64,000 nucleotides of DNA, from positions 35,112 through 99,111 of the forward strand of contig JBBBWG010002781.1 of NCBI GenBank assembly GCA_037176905.1, in the 5' to 3' direction. This document shows positions 49,897-60,422 of this stretch, in pieces. The notes under the pieces are model-generated. The model was given only the letters and a program-made list of their open reading frames with translations, had not been told where the DNA came from and made no database searches. The first letter of the stretch is position 1. Every line of letters starts with the position of its first letter. A program made the position numbers and the translations under genes. Origin of the DNA: Azolla pinnata. Taxonomy: Eukaryota; Streptophyta; Polypodiopsida; Salviniales; Salviniaceae.

Positions 49897-52452
49897 ATGG
49901 CTATGGTGATGATGCCCTATTCAGAGAAGGGGAGCCTCATCACTTCCACGGAGCTTCCAGCTATGGAAGACATCATCTTCAGCCTCCAATCGTGCAGGGA
50001 CAAGAAAGACCTTCCTGCTGCTCGAAGGGTTCATCTCCGCATCCATGGCATTGGCCTGGAAAACCATTTTGGCAACTATCTGGTGCCCATGTTTGTCGAA
50101 TGCGGAAGCGTCTCTGATGCTCTTCAGACCTTCTCCAGGTTAGTCTCTCCGAACGAGTTCTCCTGGACCTCGATCATCCAAGGCTATGTCGAATGCGGGG
50201 AGCCCGAACAGGCCGTCGCCATGTTTCACGCGATGAATCAAGGCGGATCCCGCGTCGATCCCAGCAGATTCACCTTCCTGGCCATGGCCAAGGCATGCGC
50301 AAGATTGAAGTATGCATCTCATCAAGGGCTGCAAGTTCACGCGATGATCGTGGAAGAAGGATACGAAGCCGATCTTTTCCTCGCAAACACGTTGATCGAT
50401 ATGTATTCGAAATCCGGTATGCTTCTAGAAGCATCGGATGTGTTCGATAACCTCGAAGCTCGTGATACTATCTCTTGGAATGCCCTCATCACAGGTTTCT
50501 CCGAACAAGGCCTTTACGAAGAGGCGCTCTGTTTTGTCGAAGTGATGCAATCGAAATGCATTACTCCCGATGTTATCACTTATGTTGCTGGCCTCAAGCT
50601 ATGCGGCAGTACACTGCATCCGAGGAAAGGAAGGGAATTGCACACCGACCTTGTGAAGAGAGGTTATGAAAATGATTCGTTCGTTTGCAGTGCCCTGGTG
50701 GACATGTATGCTAAGTGCGAGTCCTTTACCGAAGCTTACCGAATTCTCGAACAGTTTCCCCGTCGAGATGTGGTTATGTGGACCTCACTTATTCGGGGGT
50801 TCTCTGAGTATGGGCATATTGAGGATGCTCTAGATTGCCTCGAGAAGATGCTTATGGAAGGCCTTTCTCCAGATGCTGTTACACTGATGTGCATTTTGAA
50901 AGGGTGTTATGGAGGCTCTGTCATGCTTGGTCAAAAAATGCATATAGAGATCATAAAACGGGGTTTTGAGCTCGATCCTTATGTGACCAACACTCTGATT
51001 GACATGTATTCGAATTATGGTTTACTCGTCGAAGCACGAGAGGTGTTCAACAAGGTGCCGATTCGAGATGTTGTTTCATGGAGTGCACTGATAGGAGGAT
51101 TCATAGAGCATGGCTATGGGGAGGATGCCTTGAGTTGCCTGACTGAAATGGTGAGGGAAAATATGTCTCCAGACCCAGTGACATATGTTTCTGGCTTGCA
51201 GGCATGCAGTGTCCTAGGGAAGAAAGCTGAGGGTGCTGCATTACATGCTCACATAGTCAAAAGGGGATTGGAAACGGATTATCTTATTGGAAATACCTTG
51301 GTAGATTTTTACTGCCATTGTGATGCTATTCTAGATGCAGAAAAAGTGTTTGAAACATTGCTGGTAAAAGATACCATCTCTTGGAATGCACTACTGGTAG
51401 GTTACGTGGATCACAATCTCAGCGAGAAAGCGCTTCACTGTCTTAAGCAGATGCAACTTGATGGGTTTTCACCAGTTCCTGTCACCTACATCTACAGCTT
51501 GAAAGCTTATGATGGCCCTGAGGCCTTAGAAAAGGGCCGATTGCTACATTCACAGATTATAAAAGTGGGGTGTGACCTCGATCATTTTGTCTCCAGCAGT
51601 TTAGTGGACATGTATTTCAGATGTGGCAGCGTTCCAGAAGCAGAAAGTGTTTTTAGTAAATTGCATGCTCCAGACCATGTTGTATGGAACGCCCTGTTGT
51701 CGGGTTTTGCGATGCTGGGAGACAGCAAAGAAACTTTGAGATACTATGCGAAAATGCAAGAACAAGCCCTGTTGCCCAATGTAGTAACCTTTGTCAGTAT
51801 GCTTCGAGCATGCAGCAACGCAACAGATGTAGAAACAGGTAAAAGAGTCCATGCCCAAAATCATAAAGCAGGTGGTTTTCTGGCAAGTGACATGGTATTA
51901 GCAACTTCTATCATCGATATGTATGGTAGATGTGGCAATGTGCATAATGCAGAGTTTGTGTTTGACGCAATTGAAGTCGGTGATCACATAATGTGGACTG
52001 CATTGATTACTGCATATGCACAACAAGGAGAGAGCGAGTCCGTTTTCCTTACTTTTGAAAGAATGAAAGATGCAGGTGTAGAGCCAGATGCGATAACGTA
52101 TCTTCATGTGCTTAGTGCATGTAGTCACGATGGTCTCGTGGACAAGGGTAGGGAATATTTTGATTCAATGACTAGAGACCATGGAATCATCCCCATGCTC
52201 GAGCACTATAACTGTATGGTCGATCTTCTTGGACGAGCAGGACAACTGGAAGCAATATCAGAAATGCTGAACACTATGCGGATCGAACCTGATGAGGTGA
52301 CATGGAATACCTTGCTGGGTGCTTGCAGGAGATGGGGAAGTATAGAAATCGGGAGATCCGCCTTTGATTGTTTGGTGAAGGCAGATACGAAAGGTGCTGG
52401 ATCGTTTGTTTTGATGTCGAACCTCTATGCAAATGCTCAAGCTACTATGTGA
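49897..52452 (+). CDS. PLS-class pentatricopeptide repeat protein, E domain truncated
   Basis: PPR proteins of this class bind organelle RNA base by base, and E/DYW members direct C-to-U editing. The single exon codes for 851 residues with about 22 PPR motifs in repeated P–L–S triplets of ~101 residues, for example TISWNALITGFSEQGLYEEA, DLFLANTLIDMYSKSGMLLE and HYNCMVDLLGRAGQLEAISE. The last part, EVTWNTLLGACRRWGSIEIG to FVLMSNLYAN, is an E1 motif; then QATM and two stop codons end the frame where E2 should continue. Past the stop, short E2/E+-like pieces appear in other frames (RIRRALWCWA near 52,460; HMDAYVKIKMLVEKSK near 52,590), so the tail is broken. The N-terminus shows no clear transit peptide. 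An in-frame stop lies upstream of ATG 49,897. Confidence 0.93.
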   Translation: MAMVMMPYSEKGSLITSTELPAMEDIIFSLQSCRDKKDLPAARRVHLRIHGIGLENHFGNYLVPMFVECGSVSDALQTFSRLVSPNEFSWTSIIQGYVECGEPEQAVAMFHAMNQGGSRVDPSRFTFLAMAKACARLKYASHQGLQVHAMIVEEGYEADLFLANTLIDMYSKSGMLLEASDVFDNLEARDTISWNALITGFSEQGLYEEALCFVEVMQSKCITPDVITYVAGLKLCGSTLHPRKGRELHTDLVKRGYENDSFVCSALVDMYAKCESFTEAYRILEQFPRRDVVMWTSLIRGFSEYGHIEDALDCLEKMLMEGLSPDAVTLMCILKGCYGGSVMLGQKMHIEIIKRGFELDPYVTNTLIDMYSNYGLLVEAREVFNKVPIRDVVSWSALIGGFIEHGYGEDALSCLTEMVRENMSPDPVTYVSGLQACSVLGKKAEGAALHAHIVKRGLETDYLIGNTLVDFYCHCDAILDAEKVFETLLVKDTISWNALLVGYVDHNLSEKALHCLKQMQLDGFSPVPVTYIYSLKAYDGPEALEKGRLLHSQIIKVGCDLDHFVSSSLVDMYFRCGSVPEAESVFSKLHAPDHVVWNALLSGFAMLGDSKETLRYYAKMQEQALLPNVVTFVSMLRACSNATDVETGKRVHAQNHKAGGFLASDMVLATSIIDMYGRCGNVHNAEFVFDAIEVGDHIMWTALITAYAQQGESESVFLTFERMKDAGVEPDAITYLHVLSACSHDGLVDKGREYFDSMTRDHGIIPMLEHYNCMVDLLGRAGQLEAISEMLNTMRIEPDEVTWNTLLGACRRWGSIEIGRSAFDCLVKADTKGAGSFVLMSNLYANAQATM

Positions 52453-52680
52453 TAATCAGCGAATTAGGAGAGCTCTGTGGTGCTGGGCATGTTCCCTTGC
52501 AAAGAGAGTGGTTTGCATCATCCAGATTTGTGTTAAGCATATTTTGCAGACCACCAATGATGCGTAGTTTGCGATATAATGCACACATGGATGCATATGT
52601 AAAGATAAAGATGCTGGTCGAGAAGTCCAAGCATGACGAATTACGAGGAAATCGATTGATTGAACCATTCGAAGATTGAG
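52453..52680 (+). pseudogene. Decayed E/E+ tail of the PPR gene
   Basis: Frame-shifted remains continuing the PPR protein. The +1 frame gives RIRRALWCWA, and the other frame ends in AYVKIKMLVEKSKHDEL and a stop at 52,680. The second piece resembles the E+ segment that normally reads HPQ-x-DEIY-x-KL-x-ELVEK. At least two frame changes would be needed to link it, so this is a relic and not an intron-separated exon. Confidence 0.5.
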
Positions 52681-54630
52681 CTATGCGCGAGACTAAAAGA
52701 TCTGATAACTTTGCCGGTAATATGGGCACAGATAGCTGCGAATGGGCCAAAGAAAGCTCTACTAAACTCCTGCTGGGTTGTTTCCTATTAGAGGGCAGAT
52801 CCATTCGGAAGAGGGTTCAGATGGGATCTTAAAAGTCAACCCAGCTGGTGAATTTTCTTATCAAGGAACTTATCAAGAAGGAGAGATAAAAATGCGGAAA
52901 CAGCCTTTGTGACTTATCAAGAAGCCTGAATTATCGTCAAAATTTCGCTGTTCCACATAACAAGATTGCAGTATACCTCGCTGAGAAAACACCCAAAGTC
53001 ATATTGATTGAAAACTCTCGGATGGATAAAATGATGGTGGATTCATCAAGAATAAAACCATCCCATGAGCGAACAAATTTGTGCGTGCTGTAGAAGGGAA
53101 CAAACTGCGCTAACGCTCTGTGAAATCGGAGACAAATGGGTTGTGAAAATGCTTAATATGTCTGCATTGGAGCTTTCATGCACAATAATGGTATGTACAA
53201 AGTGAGAGCTGATGCTTTTTGTATAGGATTGCCAACATCCACAGGAATTTGTCATGCTTTTGTATAGGATTGCAACATCAACAGGAATTTGTCATGCTTC
53301 TGTATAGGATTGCAACATGAACAGGAATTTGTCATGCTTTTGTATAGGATTGCCAGCATCAACAAGAATTTGTCATGCTTTTGTACAGGATTGTCTGACA
53401 TCAACAGTAATTCATCATTTGGGCGTCGATTTGCTCTTAGCATTTCAGTCATAATCTATGCCCCCAACTGCGATTGCAACTCGCAGGGGTATGTACAAAA
53501 TGTGAACTGATTTGGGTCTTGCTTTTGTGAAAAGAAATTTGTCATTTGGGTGTTGACAATACCTGAATGGATCGAGATCATATGCCGAAGGTGTGTACAA
53601 AACAGCACCACTTCGGGCCCGGCTTCAGTACCAGATTCGCTGACGTCGGTAAGAAGTTGGTCATTTATTTCTGCACTCTTTCTGTTTCACTCCATGGTTG
53701 ATAATTTCACTGCGTTTGCATCAAGTCAATGGTCATAAGTATAGTATTGCTTTGCAAATTGTTGTCGTTAGCGTTGCTTATGGAATCGGTGAGGAGGGAT
53801 GAAGTTAAGCCCATCGAATTGATGAGAAAGAAAGTCTAACGGAATTGATGGCGAGCGATTAGCGTGTGATTAGACCCCTGATTGGCCGCTAATCAACCTC
53901 TTGCCCTCTAGTCAACCCATGGTCAAATCCTAATTAGCTCTTGATCTGCCCTCGATTAGCCTCATAATCAGCCTCCTAATAAACTCTTACGATCCTTACC
54001 TATAACACTGCCCAACTTCGTTCCAGCCACCGGCAATGGATGGGCTTATGAATCTTGAATTCCTCTAGGTATATAGTACAGTTTGAGCTGCCACTGATTG
54101 CCAATCTAGTAAGTTATTAGAAGGCCCTACTCTTGGACCTATTGTTATCACGCATGCTAAACGCACGTAGAACCCAGTTTTCGATCTGAGGCCTTACAAC
54201 AACAGACATCATCGGCTCGATCGTAGGATGAATCTCAATTGTTGTTGATAGTCAACCTGACCAACAAACTGGCTAACAATGGATCTTGACTATCTGACTG
54301 ACTAATGAGCAATCGATTTGACCAACCGACCGATTGACCAGCAGACCATCGAACTGGCCAAACCAAATAGCTGATAGGCGACACAGTTGAGCTGACAACC
54401 TCCTTCGTTGTCGATAAATAGAGGGCCATCGGTTATTCCACAGGTGTTGCTAGCTCCATTCGGGGTCTGCAAGGAAAGAGTCATGGCAGGTGCGAGAGTG
54501 GGGGGACCTTACCTCTTCAAGCGAAGCCGTGTTTATTTATTTGTAGCGGAGCAAATCATCATCTACTCTCTCCAATGCATACCGAGCGTACGATTACTCC
54601 ACAAGACGTATTAGGCGGAGGTTGTCGGCG
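52681..54630. other. Spacer between the PPR and SPX genes
   Basis: No gene is supported. The stretch contains a 40-bp minisatellite (53,213–53,420), a GATTAG/CTAATCA-rich stretch (53,790–54,000), and a segment with repeated CTGACCAAC/GACCGATTGACC words (54,240–54,370). Confidence 0.45.
53213..53420 (+). repeat. 40/41-bp minisatellite
   Basis: Five tandem copies of a unit reading TGTATAGGATTGCAACATCA followed by ACAGGAATTTGTCATGCTTT. Units start at 53,221, 53,262, 53,302, 53,342 and 53,383. Confidence 0.9.
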
Positions 54631-54633
54631 TAG

Positions 54634-54822
54634 GAGTCAAGGGAGTCAATAAAGTCAGGGATAGAGTCAAGGATTTCAAAAGTCAAAAGTCAAACTTCAA
54701 TGGTCAAAGGGAGTCCTCAAGAGCGAAAAGTCAAGGGTTTAGGGTTTAGCGCAAAGTCAATGGTCAACGCTCAAGAGCAGAAGTTTTGGTCAAGGGTCAA
54801 GGGTCAAGGGTCAAGGGTCAAT
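54634..54822 (-). promoter_or_regulatory. Dense W-box array upstream of the SPX gene
   Basis: Fourteen (A/G)GTCAA words, each the complement of TTGACY, occur in about 185 bp and end 434 bp before the SPX ATG. The last five form a perfect 7-bp repeat GGTCAAG (54,787–54,821). A telo-box-like GGGTTTAGGGTTTAG at 54,735 lies among them. TTGACY is the WRKY site, and WRKY factors are known regulators of plant phosphate genes. The array may also be a plain short repeat. Confidence 0.5.
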
Positions 54823-54878
54823 GGGGCTTTTTGGGAGTAATTTTGGGCCGGAAAAAGCAAAAAAGAAAACAAAAGAGG

Positions 54879-54934
54879 GAATATGCTTCGTGCATGTGCT
54901 GGAGGAATCTTCTCTGATTCCCATCGGAATATTC
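54879..54934. promoter_or_regulatory. Two P1BS (PHR1-binding) sites in the SPX promoter or leader
   Basis: GAATATGC at 54,879–54,886 and the full palindrome GAATATTC at 54,927–54,934 both fit GNATATNC, the site of PHR-type MYB factors. SPX1–3 genes are classic PHR targets, and SPX proteins in turn inhibit PHR when phosphate is plentiful. The sites lie 320–380 bp before the ATG. Confidence 0.6.
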
Positions 54935-54954
54935 CCCTCCCTTCTCCGTCCTTC

Positions 54955-55243
54955 TTCTTCTTCAATCTTTCATCTTCTTCATCTTCTTCCTTCTTCTGCA
55001 TCCTCTGTCTTTGCTTCCTTTCTCTGCGTCTTCCTCCTCCTTCTTCCTGCTCTTCCTCCTGCTTCTTCTTCCTGCTCTTCCTGCTCTTCCTCCTGCTCTT
55101 CCTCCTGCTTCTTCTTCTGCTTCTTCTGCTCCTTCTTCTGCTTCTTCTGCTGTCTTTCGTCCAAGATCGGAAGCTCCCCATAGCCACAACACAGGACAGG
55201 GACCCCAACCTCTCTGAACACACACACACACACACACACACAC
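54955..55243 (+). repeat. (CTT/CTG)n tract and (AC)n run in the SPX leader
   Basis: A pyrimidine-rich TTC/TCC/CTG trinucleotide tract covers 54,955–55,155. An (AC)n run of about 13 units lies at 55,217–55,243, ending 12 bp before the SPX ATG. The Ser/Cys-rich and Lys/Glu-rich frames in it are repeat by-products. Confidence 0.85.
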
Positions 55244-55255
55244 GCCTTTGCTGCC

Positions 55256-57685
55256 ATGAAGTTCGGGAAACGGCTGCAGAGCCAGATCGATGAGACCCTT
55301 CCCGAGTGGAGGGACAAGTATCTCTCCTACAAGCAGCTCAAGAAGCGCCTCAAATCCATCGCTGCGCCCGATTGCTTCACCGATGCAGCTTTCTCCAGCC
55401 CCGACCATGATCTGCCTCCTACCCCTCCGAACCCTGCTTCGGACCCCCAAGGCCCTGCGCCTGACAGAATCCCTCCTGAGAGCCATGGCTCCCCTGCGCC
55501 TCCTCCTCCTCCTCCTCCTCCTCCTCCTCCTGAGGGCCATAACTCTTCCGTTGATTCTCCTGGCGAGGGATCCGTTCTCACTGCCTCGAAGAGCAGCTCC
55601 GGGAGCGTTCCCGATGACTGCGGCAGCCATGGCTTCTTGACTGCGGAAGAGGCGGATTTCATCCACCTCCTCAACGCGGAGCTCGAGAAGTTCAACACCT
55701 TCTTCATGGAGAAGGAAGAAGAATACGTGATTCGGCTACAGGTAACAGTTCTTTCATCTCTCTCTCTCTCTCTGTGTCTTTTCTTCCTTTCTGTTTTCTG
55801 ACAAGGCTAGTTTTATGGAGCTTTGTGAACACAAGCTCAAGGAAACGAGATAATGCATTTCCCTAGTGCTATAGAAGCTGTACGTTCAACAACTGTGAGA
55901 AAGCATTTTCTGGTTTCTCCCCATCTCTGTATTGTTGAGTACCTTCTATGTCTGTAATGATGCCTTGGTTGTTGGACACTTCCATCTCCCAAGGAGGAAA
56001 ACTGCAGAAAGTAGAATGCCTTTGTCCCTAAGGATCGATCAAAACAGAAGATGTAATGGAGAGGGGACTTGATTGTCCTTCAGCCTACATGAGCAAACAC
56101 TTATCCTTAAAAGTCTGATGCAAGAAACCTATGGTTAGACTGTACAGGAAAAGATTCGATGCAAGACACTGATCCTTAGTCCAAATGGGAACAGATACTC
56201 GTCCTTAGTCCAAATGGAAAAGATTCGATAGATGCTACTTATCCTTAGTCTGTATGTGATGCAAGAAACTTATTGTTAGACCGTACAGGAAAAGATTTGA
56301 TGCAAGACACTGATCCTTCGTCCAAATGGGAAAAGATACTCGTCCTTAGTCCAAATGGAAAAGATCCGATAGATGCTACTTATTCTTAGTCTGTATGTGA
56401 AACTATTCGATGGAATCTGGATAGGAGGAATGTTTTATTATGTTGTGATTCCCAGGCATCGCGTGCTCATGGGAATATCCTGTTCTGACCGTTTAGAGAT
56501 TCCACTCCAATGGAATATCCTGAGCCGATACCTTTAGGCTTTTCTGAGAGGATTGTGCAAAAAGCCGATGGAATGCCATTCCATCTAACATCATGCATAG
56601 TAAGGCCTATGATGTTCTTCTAAATTGCCCAACTGTCCCAAGATTGCCTAGGCATATAGTTCCAATGGATAGTCCATGCTGTGATCCTGCAGGTATTCTG
56701 GAAAAAATGATAAATTTGGAGACCGATTTGTCCAGGGTCTAGGGGTTCTTCCCCATTGTGTGCTGAGATTTGCGACAAACTTTCGTTGTTGGTCATTACA
56801 GGAGTTGAAGGAGCGGTGTGAGCGGATGAAAGAAAAGCAGCACAGTGGATTGTCACCTGATTCTGAAGAGATGATCATCATCAGGAAGGAGATTGTGAAT
56901 TTTCACGGTGAAATGGTTCTCCTTGAGAACTACAGCTCTTTAAACTACACAGGTAAAAATCCATAGTCTACATGCACGATATAAATCCAAGGTGTATGTC
57001 TGCTACTAAAACCAGCAGCTTCCATGGGGGCTGTATATATTGTTCTCCTGACAGTTATAACTGCCAAACACTAAAATATTAACATCTGTTGTCGCATGAC
57101 AATGTGATTGTAGGCTTGGTGAAGATATTGAAGAAGCACGACAAGCGGACAGGAGCCCTTCTCCGAATGCCTTTCATCAGGAATGTGCTTCAGCAGCCCT
57201 TCTTCACCACGGAGCTCTTGTCGAAGCTCGTCAGAGAATGCGAGATGAATCTGCAATCCCTGTTCCCGTATCCATCTCCATCTCCATCTGCATCTGTATC
57301 TTCTGCATCGGCGGTGGCACCACGAGTGAATCATGGGTCAGAGCCAGTGCAGAAGGGAAGCGGCAGCTGTGAAAGTTTGCATGTGGGGAATGATGGAAAC
57401 AATGATGGGTCTCATGGTAGTTCTAGTGTGCAAGAACAACCTCGCGATGATGCCCCACCTCCATCGAATCCTGAGGAAATCGTTCTGCCCTCGGACCCTG
57501 AAGGAGGAGAAGATGTGGACAGCATCTACCGCAGCACGATGGCAGCTTTGAGAACCATCAAAGAACTGAGGAAAGGTAGCTCCACCTACAATGTGTTCTC
57601 ACTGCCGCCATTCAGCCGGGAAGACAACAATGAAGATAAAGATTTGGCCCCTTGTACTACCATACCTATATGTCCTAGAGATTGA
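55256..57685 (+). CDS. SPX: SPX-domain protein (SPX1–3-like phosphate sensor)
   Basis: SPX proteins bind inositol pyrophosphates and, when phosphate is sufficient, hold PHR transcription factors inactive. Exons 55256–55741, 56802–56952 and 57114–57685 give 402 residues, longer than the usual 250–310. The N-terminal helix MKFGKRLQSQIDETLPEWRD and KYLSYKQLKKRLKSI are textbook SPX, as are LTAEEADFIHLLNAELEKFN, EKEEEYVIRLQ and, at exon 3, GLVKILKKHDKRTGALLRMP, which supplies the lysine cluster that contacts the ligand. Two unusual insertions are visible: a Pro/Ser-rich linker with eleven consecutive Pro (about residues 45–125) inside the SPX domain, and a polar C-terminal tail of ~120 residues. 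No EXS, MFS or RING domain follows, so it is a stand-alone SPX protein. Regulatory sites upstream are listed separately. Confidence 0.95.
56110..56410 (+). repeat. Tandem duplication in SPX intron 1
   Basis: Two copies of a roughly 148-bp segment running from GATGCAAGAAAC through GTACAGGAAAAGATT and CCTTAGTCCAAATGG to CTTAGTCTGTATGT, at about 56,118–56,265 and 56,268–56,399. It also contains shorter internal repeats of CCTTAGTCCAAATGG. Confidence 0.85.
56473..56520. promoter_or_regulatory. Two P1BS-type sites in SPX intron 1
   Basis: GAATATCC at 56,473–56,480 and at 56,513–56,520 fit GNATATNC. They sit in a short repeated context (GGAATATCCTG). Intronic P1BS sites are known in some phosphate-response genes; here function is inferred from the motif only. 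Confidence 0.4.
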
Positions 57686-59600
57686 GAGACTGGTTTGCTG
57701 GACAGAAAGAACCTCCTTTAAAAGGGAATAGATTTTCATGGAATCTCTGTGGTTTATACCAGAATCTCTGTGGTTTATACCAGAATCTCTGTGGTTTATA
57801 CCATAGCATGGAAGTCTAAAATTTGAGACAAGCCCAAGTGTGGCCCTCCCTGTCTCTATCTATCAGTCTCTTTCTGTTGTGAGTTAGGCTAAGAGCATCA
57901 TGGTTACTTTAGTGTTTGTGTTAGAGAAACTTCCATTGATGATATGGGAAAACATTTAATGGGAAAATCTGGTGGAAGAAGGTGGAATCCAAGACTATTA
58001 TATATGCTCTCATCTTGAGATCAATGGAAGGGCTGTATTGTGTGGGGGCCAAAGTGGCTAACTTTATCTAAGGTGCCAACTCTTTTGGCTGGCAGATGTG
58101 TGGTGGAAAGCCATGTTGATGATAGTGGGTCCAGAGAAGAGCAAAATATATACTGCCAAATCCTCTTTCAGCAATTGGGTGGCAGGATTCCAGCCCTTCA
58201 TATATATATGTATATATATACATATATATTTATTTATACTGTTCAGAAGGTCCAAATCCAGCTTGTCTTGGCTCTCTGATTGTTCAGCCCTTGTAATAGC
58301 TTGATTTTGTTGGATTTATTTGGGATATTGCCAAAGTACCCACAGACCTGCTATAATAGTGCGCAGAGATTCGTTCTTTCTTCGTTGGTGGTGTTTAACA
58401 CAGACATGGTTCTGATGCTGGATCAAAGCAAATGCATATGGCCTTGTTGCTGCTGTTGTTGCTTGAATTTCAGGGTTTCCTTCACCTCCATCAACTAGTG
58501 CATCAAGTCGATGTGTTCAATCTGCATGGCATCTTCATCAATCTGCTTGTGCTACTCGTGGGATCGATCATGATGGTAGTTCTGGCAAAGGGTTTAGAGC
58601 TGTTCTGTGGTGCTCGTGGGATCGATCATGATGGTATTTCTGGCAAAGGGTTTTAGAGCTGTTTTGTGCTGCTTCTGATTCTTCTCGGCAATGGAAAACC
58701 TTATTCCAGCTGTTGGTGCTCAAGGGAAGAAAAAAAAACAAAGACATGTGGTAGCAGGGGAACAAACTACATACGCGCGAGACGGAATATTCTGCGTGCA
58801 CTTCTTTCCATAGCGACATGCGCGGAATATTCTGGGAGAATGTCTTCCTGCTTGACCAGATATGCCTAGGATATTTTTTCTCTTGTCCTTTTTCCTGGTC
58901 TTATGGTCATGGGGGGCGAAACGAAGAAAAATCTTCCTTTGCAAAGTCATCGTTTGAGACCAAAATATCCATGCACACATACGTACATAATACATATACG
59001 CACGTGTACATACATACATACATACATACATATACGTACGTGTACATACATATGTATAGAGTTCAAGCTCTGAGTGGAGAAGAGATCTGATGACGCTGTA
59101 TTGAATCGACCCGTAACAAATTGCATGGCCTGAGTTGTCGCAGGCTGCATTTCTTCTGCTCGTGAAGAGAACCACCCTGGCAGTAATCTAGTTAAGTGTA
59201 GCAAGATCCATCTTTGTGGAAGTCAACCATCGCCTTCTTGTTGGACAATGTCGCGGGGGCCCATCCTTGTTCTTTCTCTTCGTGCGGTTGCTAGACGTGT
59301 TGTTTTAGTACACAGATAGCACACCGATTCTATACATGTAGAGCCTCCAAATCTTAGGTCATGGTGGGGACGATACTGCTGTTGTGAGGAGTCGGGACCA
59401 TGCCAAGGCGATGAGGAAAAGCTTGACATCCGAAGCTTGAGCCCTATTTATACCGTATAATATTATAGCCTCTGAGAACAACAGGCAATGCTAGTCTTTT
59501 CGTATGTGTCAAACCGACATACAGTAGGCGATCCAATCGGTTAGTTAACCATTGTTTTCTGCAAGGATTTGAAGTAAACCGCTCTATTTACTCGACCACT
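57686..59600. other. SPX 3' region and spacer
   Basis: No gene is supported. A 21-bp unit (GAATCTCTGTGGTTTATACCA) is repeated three times at 57,741–57,803. (AT)n occurs at 58,200–58,227. A 58-bp tandem duplication beginning CTCGTGGGATCGATCATGATGG lies at 58,555–58,672. An (ACAT)n block covers 58,972–59,055. P1BS-type GAATATTC occurs at 58,785 and 58,825. Confidence 0.5.
58785..58832. promoter_or_regulatory. Two further GAATATTC palindromes downstream of SPX
   Basis: Perfect GAATATTC at 58,785–58,792 and 58,825–58,832, each preceded by a CGG. They fit GNATATNC but lie 1.1 kb past the SPX stop and 1.6 kb before ALG3, so the target gene, if any, is unclear. Confidence 0.3.
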
Positions 59601-59634
59601 ATTCAAACTTTGAGATCATACTTCACTGTCGCCA

Positions 59635-60270
59635 ACATCATCATCATCACCATCATCAACAGCAGCAACATCATCATCATCATCATCAACAACAACAACA
59701 ACACCATCATCACCGTCACCATCATCATCGTCACCATCATCATCGTCACCATCAACATCATCATCAACATCAACAACAACAACAACAACATCATCATCAT
59801 CATCATCATCATCAACAACAACAACATCAACATCATCATCATCATCAACAACAACAACATCATCATCATCATCATCAACAACAACAACATCATCATCATC
59901 ATCATCATCATCATTGCGATCATCATCATCGCCCCTGCACCACCACCTCCATCATCATCGCGAACGTTATCATCAAGAACATCTTCATCATCTTCATAGT
60001 CATCAAGACTATCTTCATCAGCTTCATCATCTTCAAGACCATCTTCATCATCTGCGTAGTAATCAAGACTATCTTCATCAACTTCATAATCATCAAGACC
60101 ATCTTCATCATCTTGAAGACCATCTTCATCATCTGCGTAGTAATCAAGACTATCTTCATCGGCTTCATAATCATCAAGACCATCTTCATCAGCTTCATAA
60201 TCATCAATTCCATCTTCATCATCTTGAAGACCATCTTCATCAGCTTCACAATCATCAGCATCAACTTCAT
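59635..60270. repeat. (ATC/AAC)n tract and degenerate CATCTTCATCA minisatellite
   Basis: From 59,635 to 59,930 there are alternating runs of ATC and AAC triplets. From 59,960 to 60,270 follows a higher-order repeat of CATCAAGACCATCTTCATCA-like units, many with a TCTGCGTAGTAATCAAGACT variant. The minus strand reads open for 246 codons from ATG 60,343 (Asp/Glu/Tyr-rich, then Met/Leu runs). I do not accept it as a gene without transcript evidence. Confidence 0.8.
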
Positions 60271-60422
60271 AATTCATCTTACTTGCACATTTTCCATCCC
60301 CTTGGAAAAATTTCCAGCAAGAAGAAGAGTAATAAAAGGCCATTTATGCAAATAAGCAGAAAATACTCCCCTTTGTATTGTTTCACCATCTCTCTGTGTT
60401 TTTTGCTCAGAGTCTCGCAGCT

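Noticed and set aside
53213-53420. CRISPR array
   Set aside because: The units are contiguous 40-bp repeats without unique spacers, in a eukaryotic genome.
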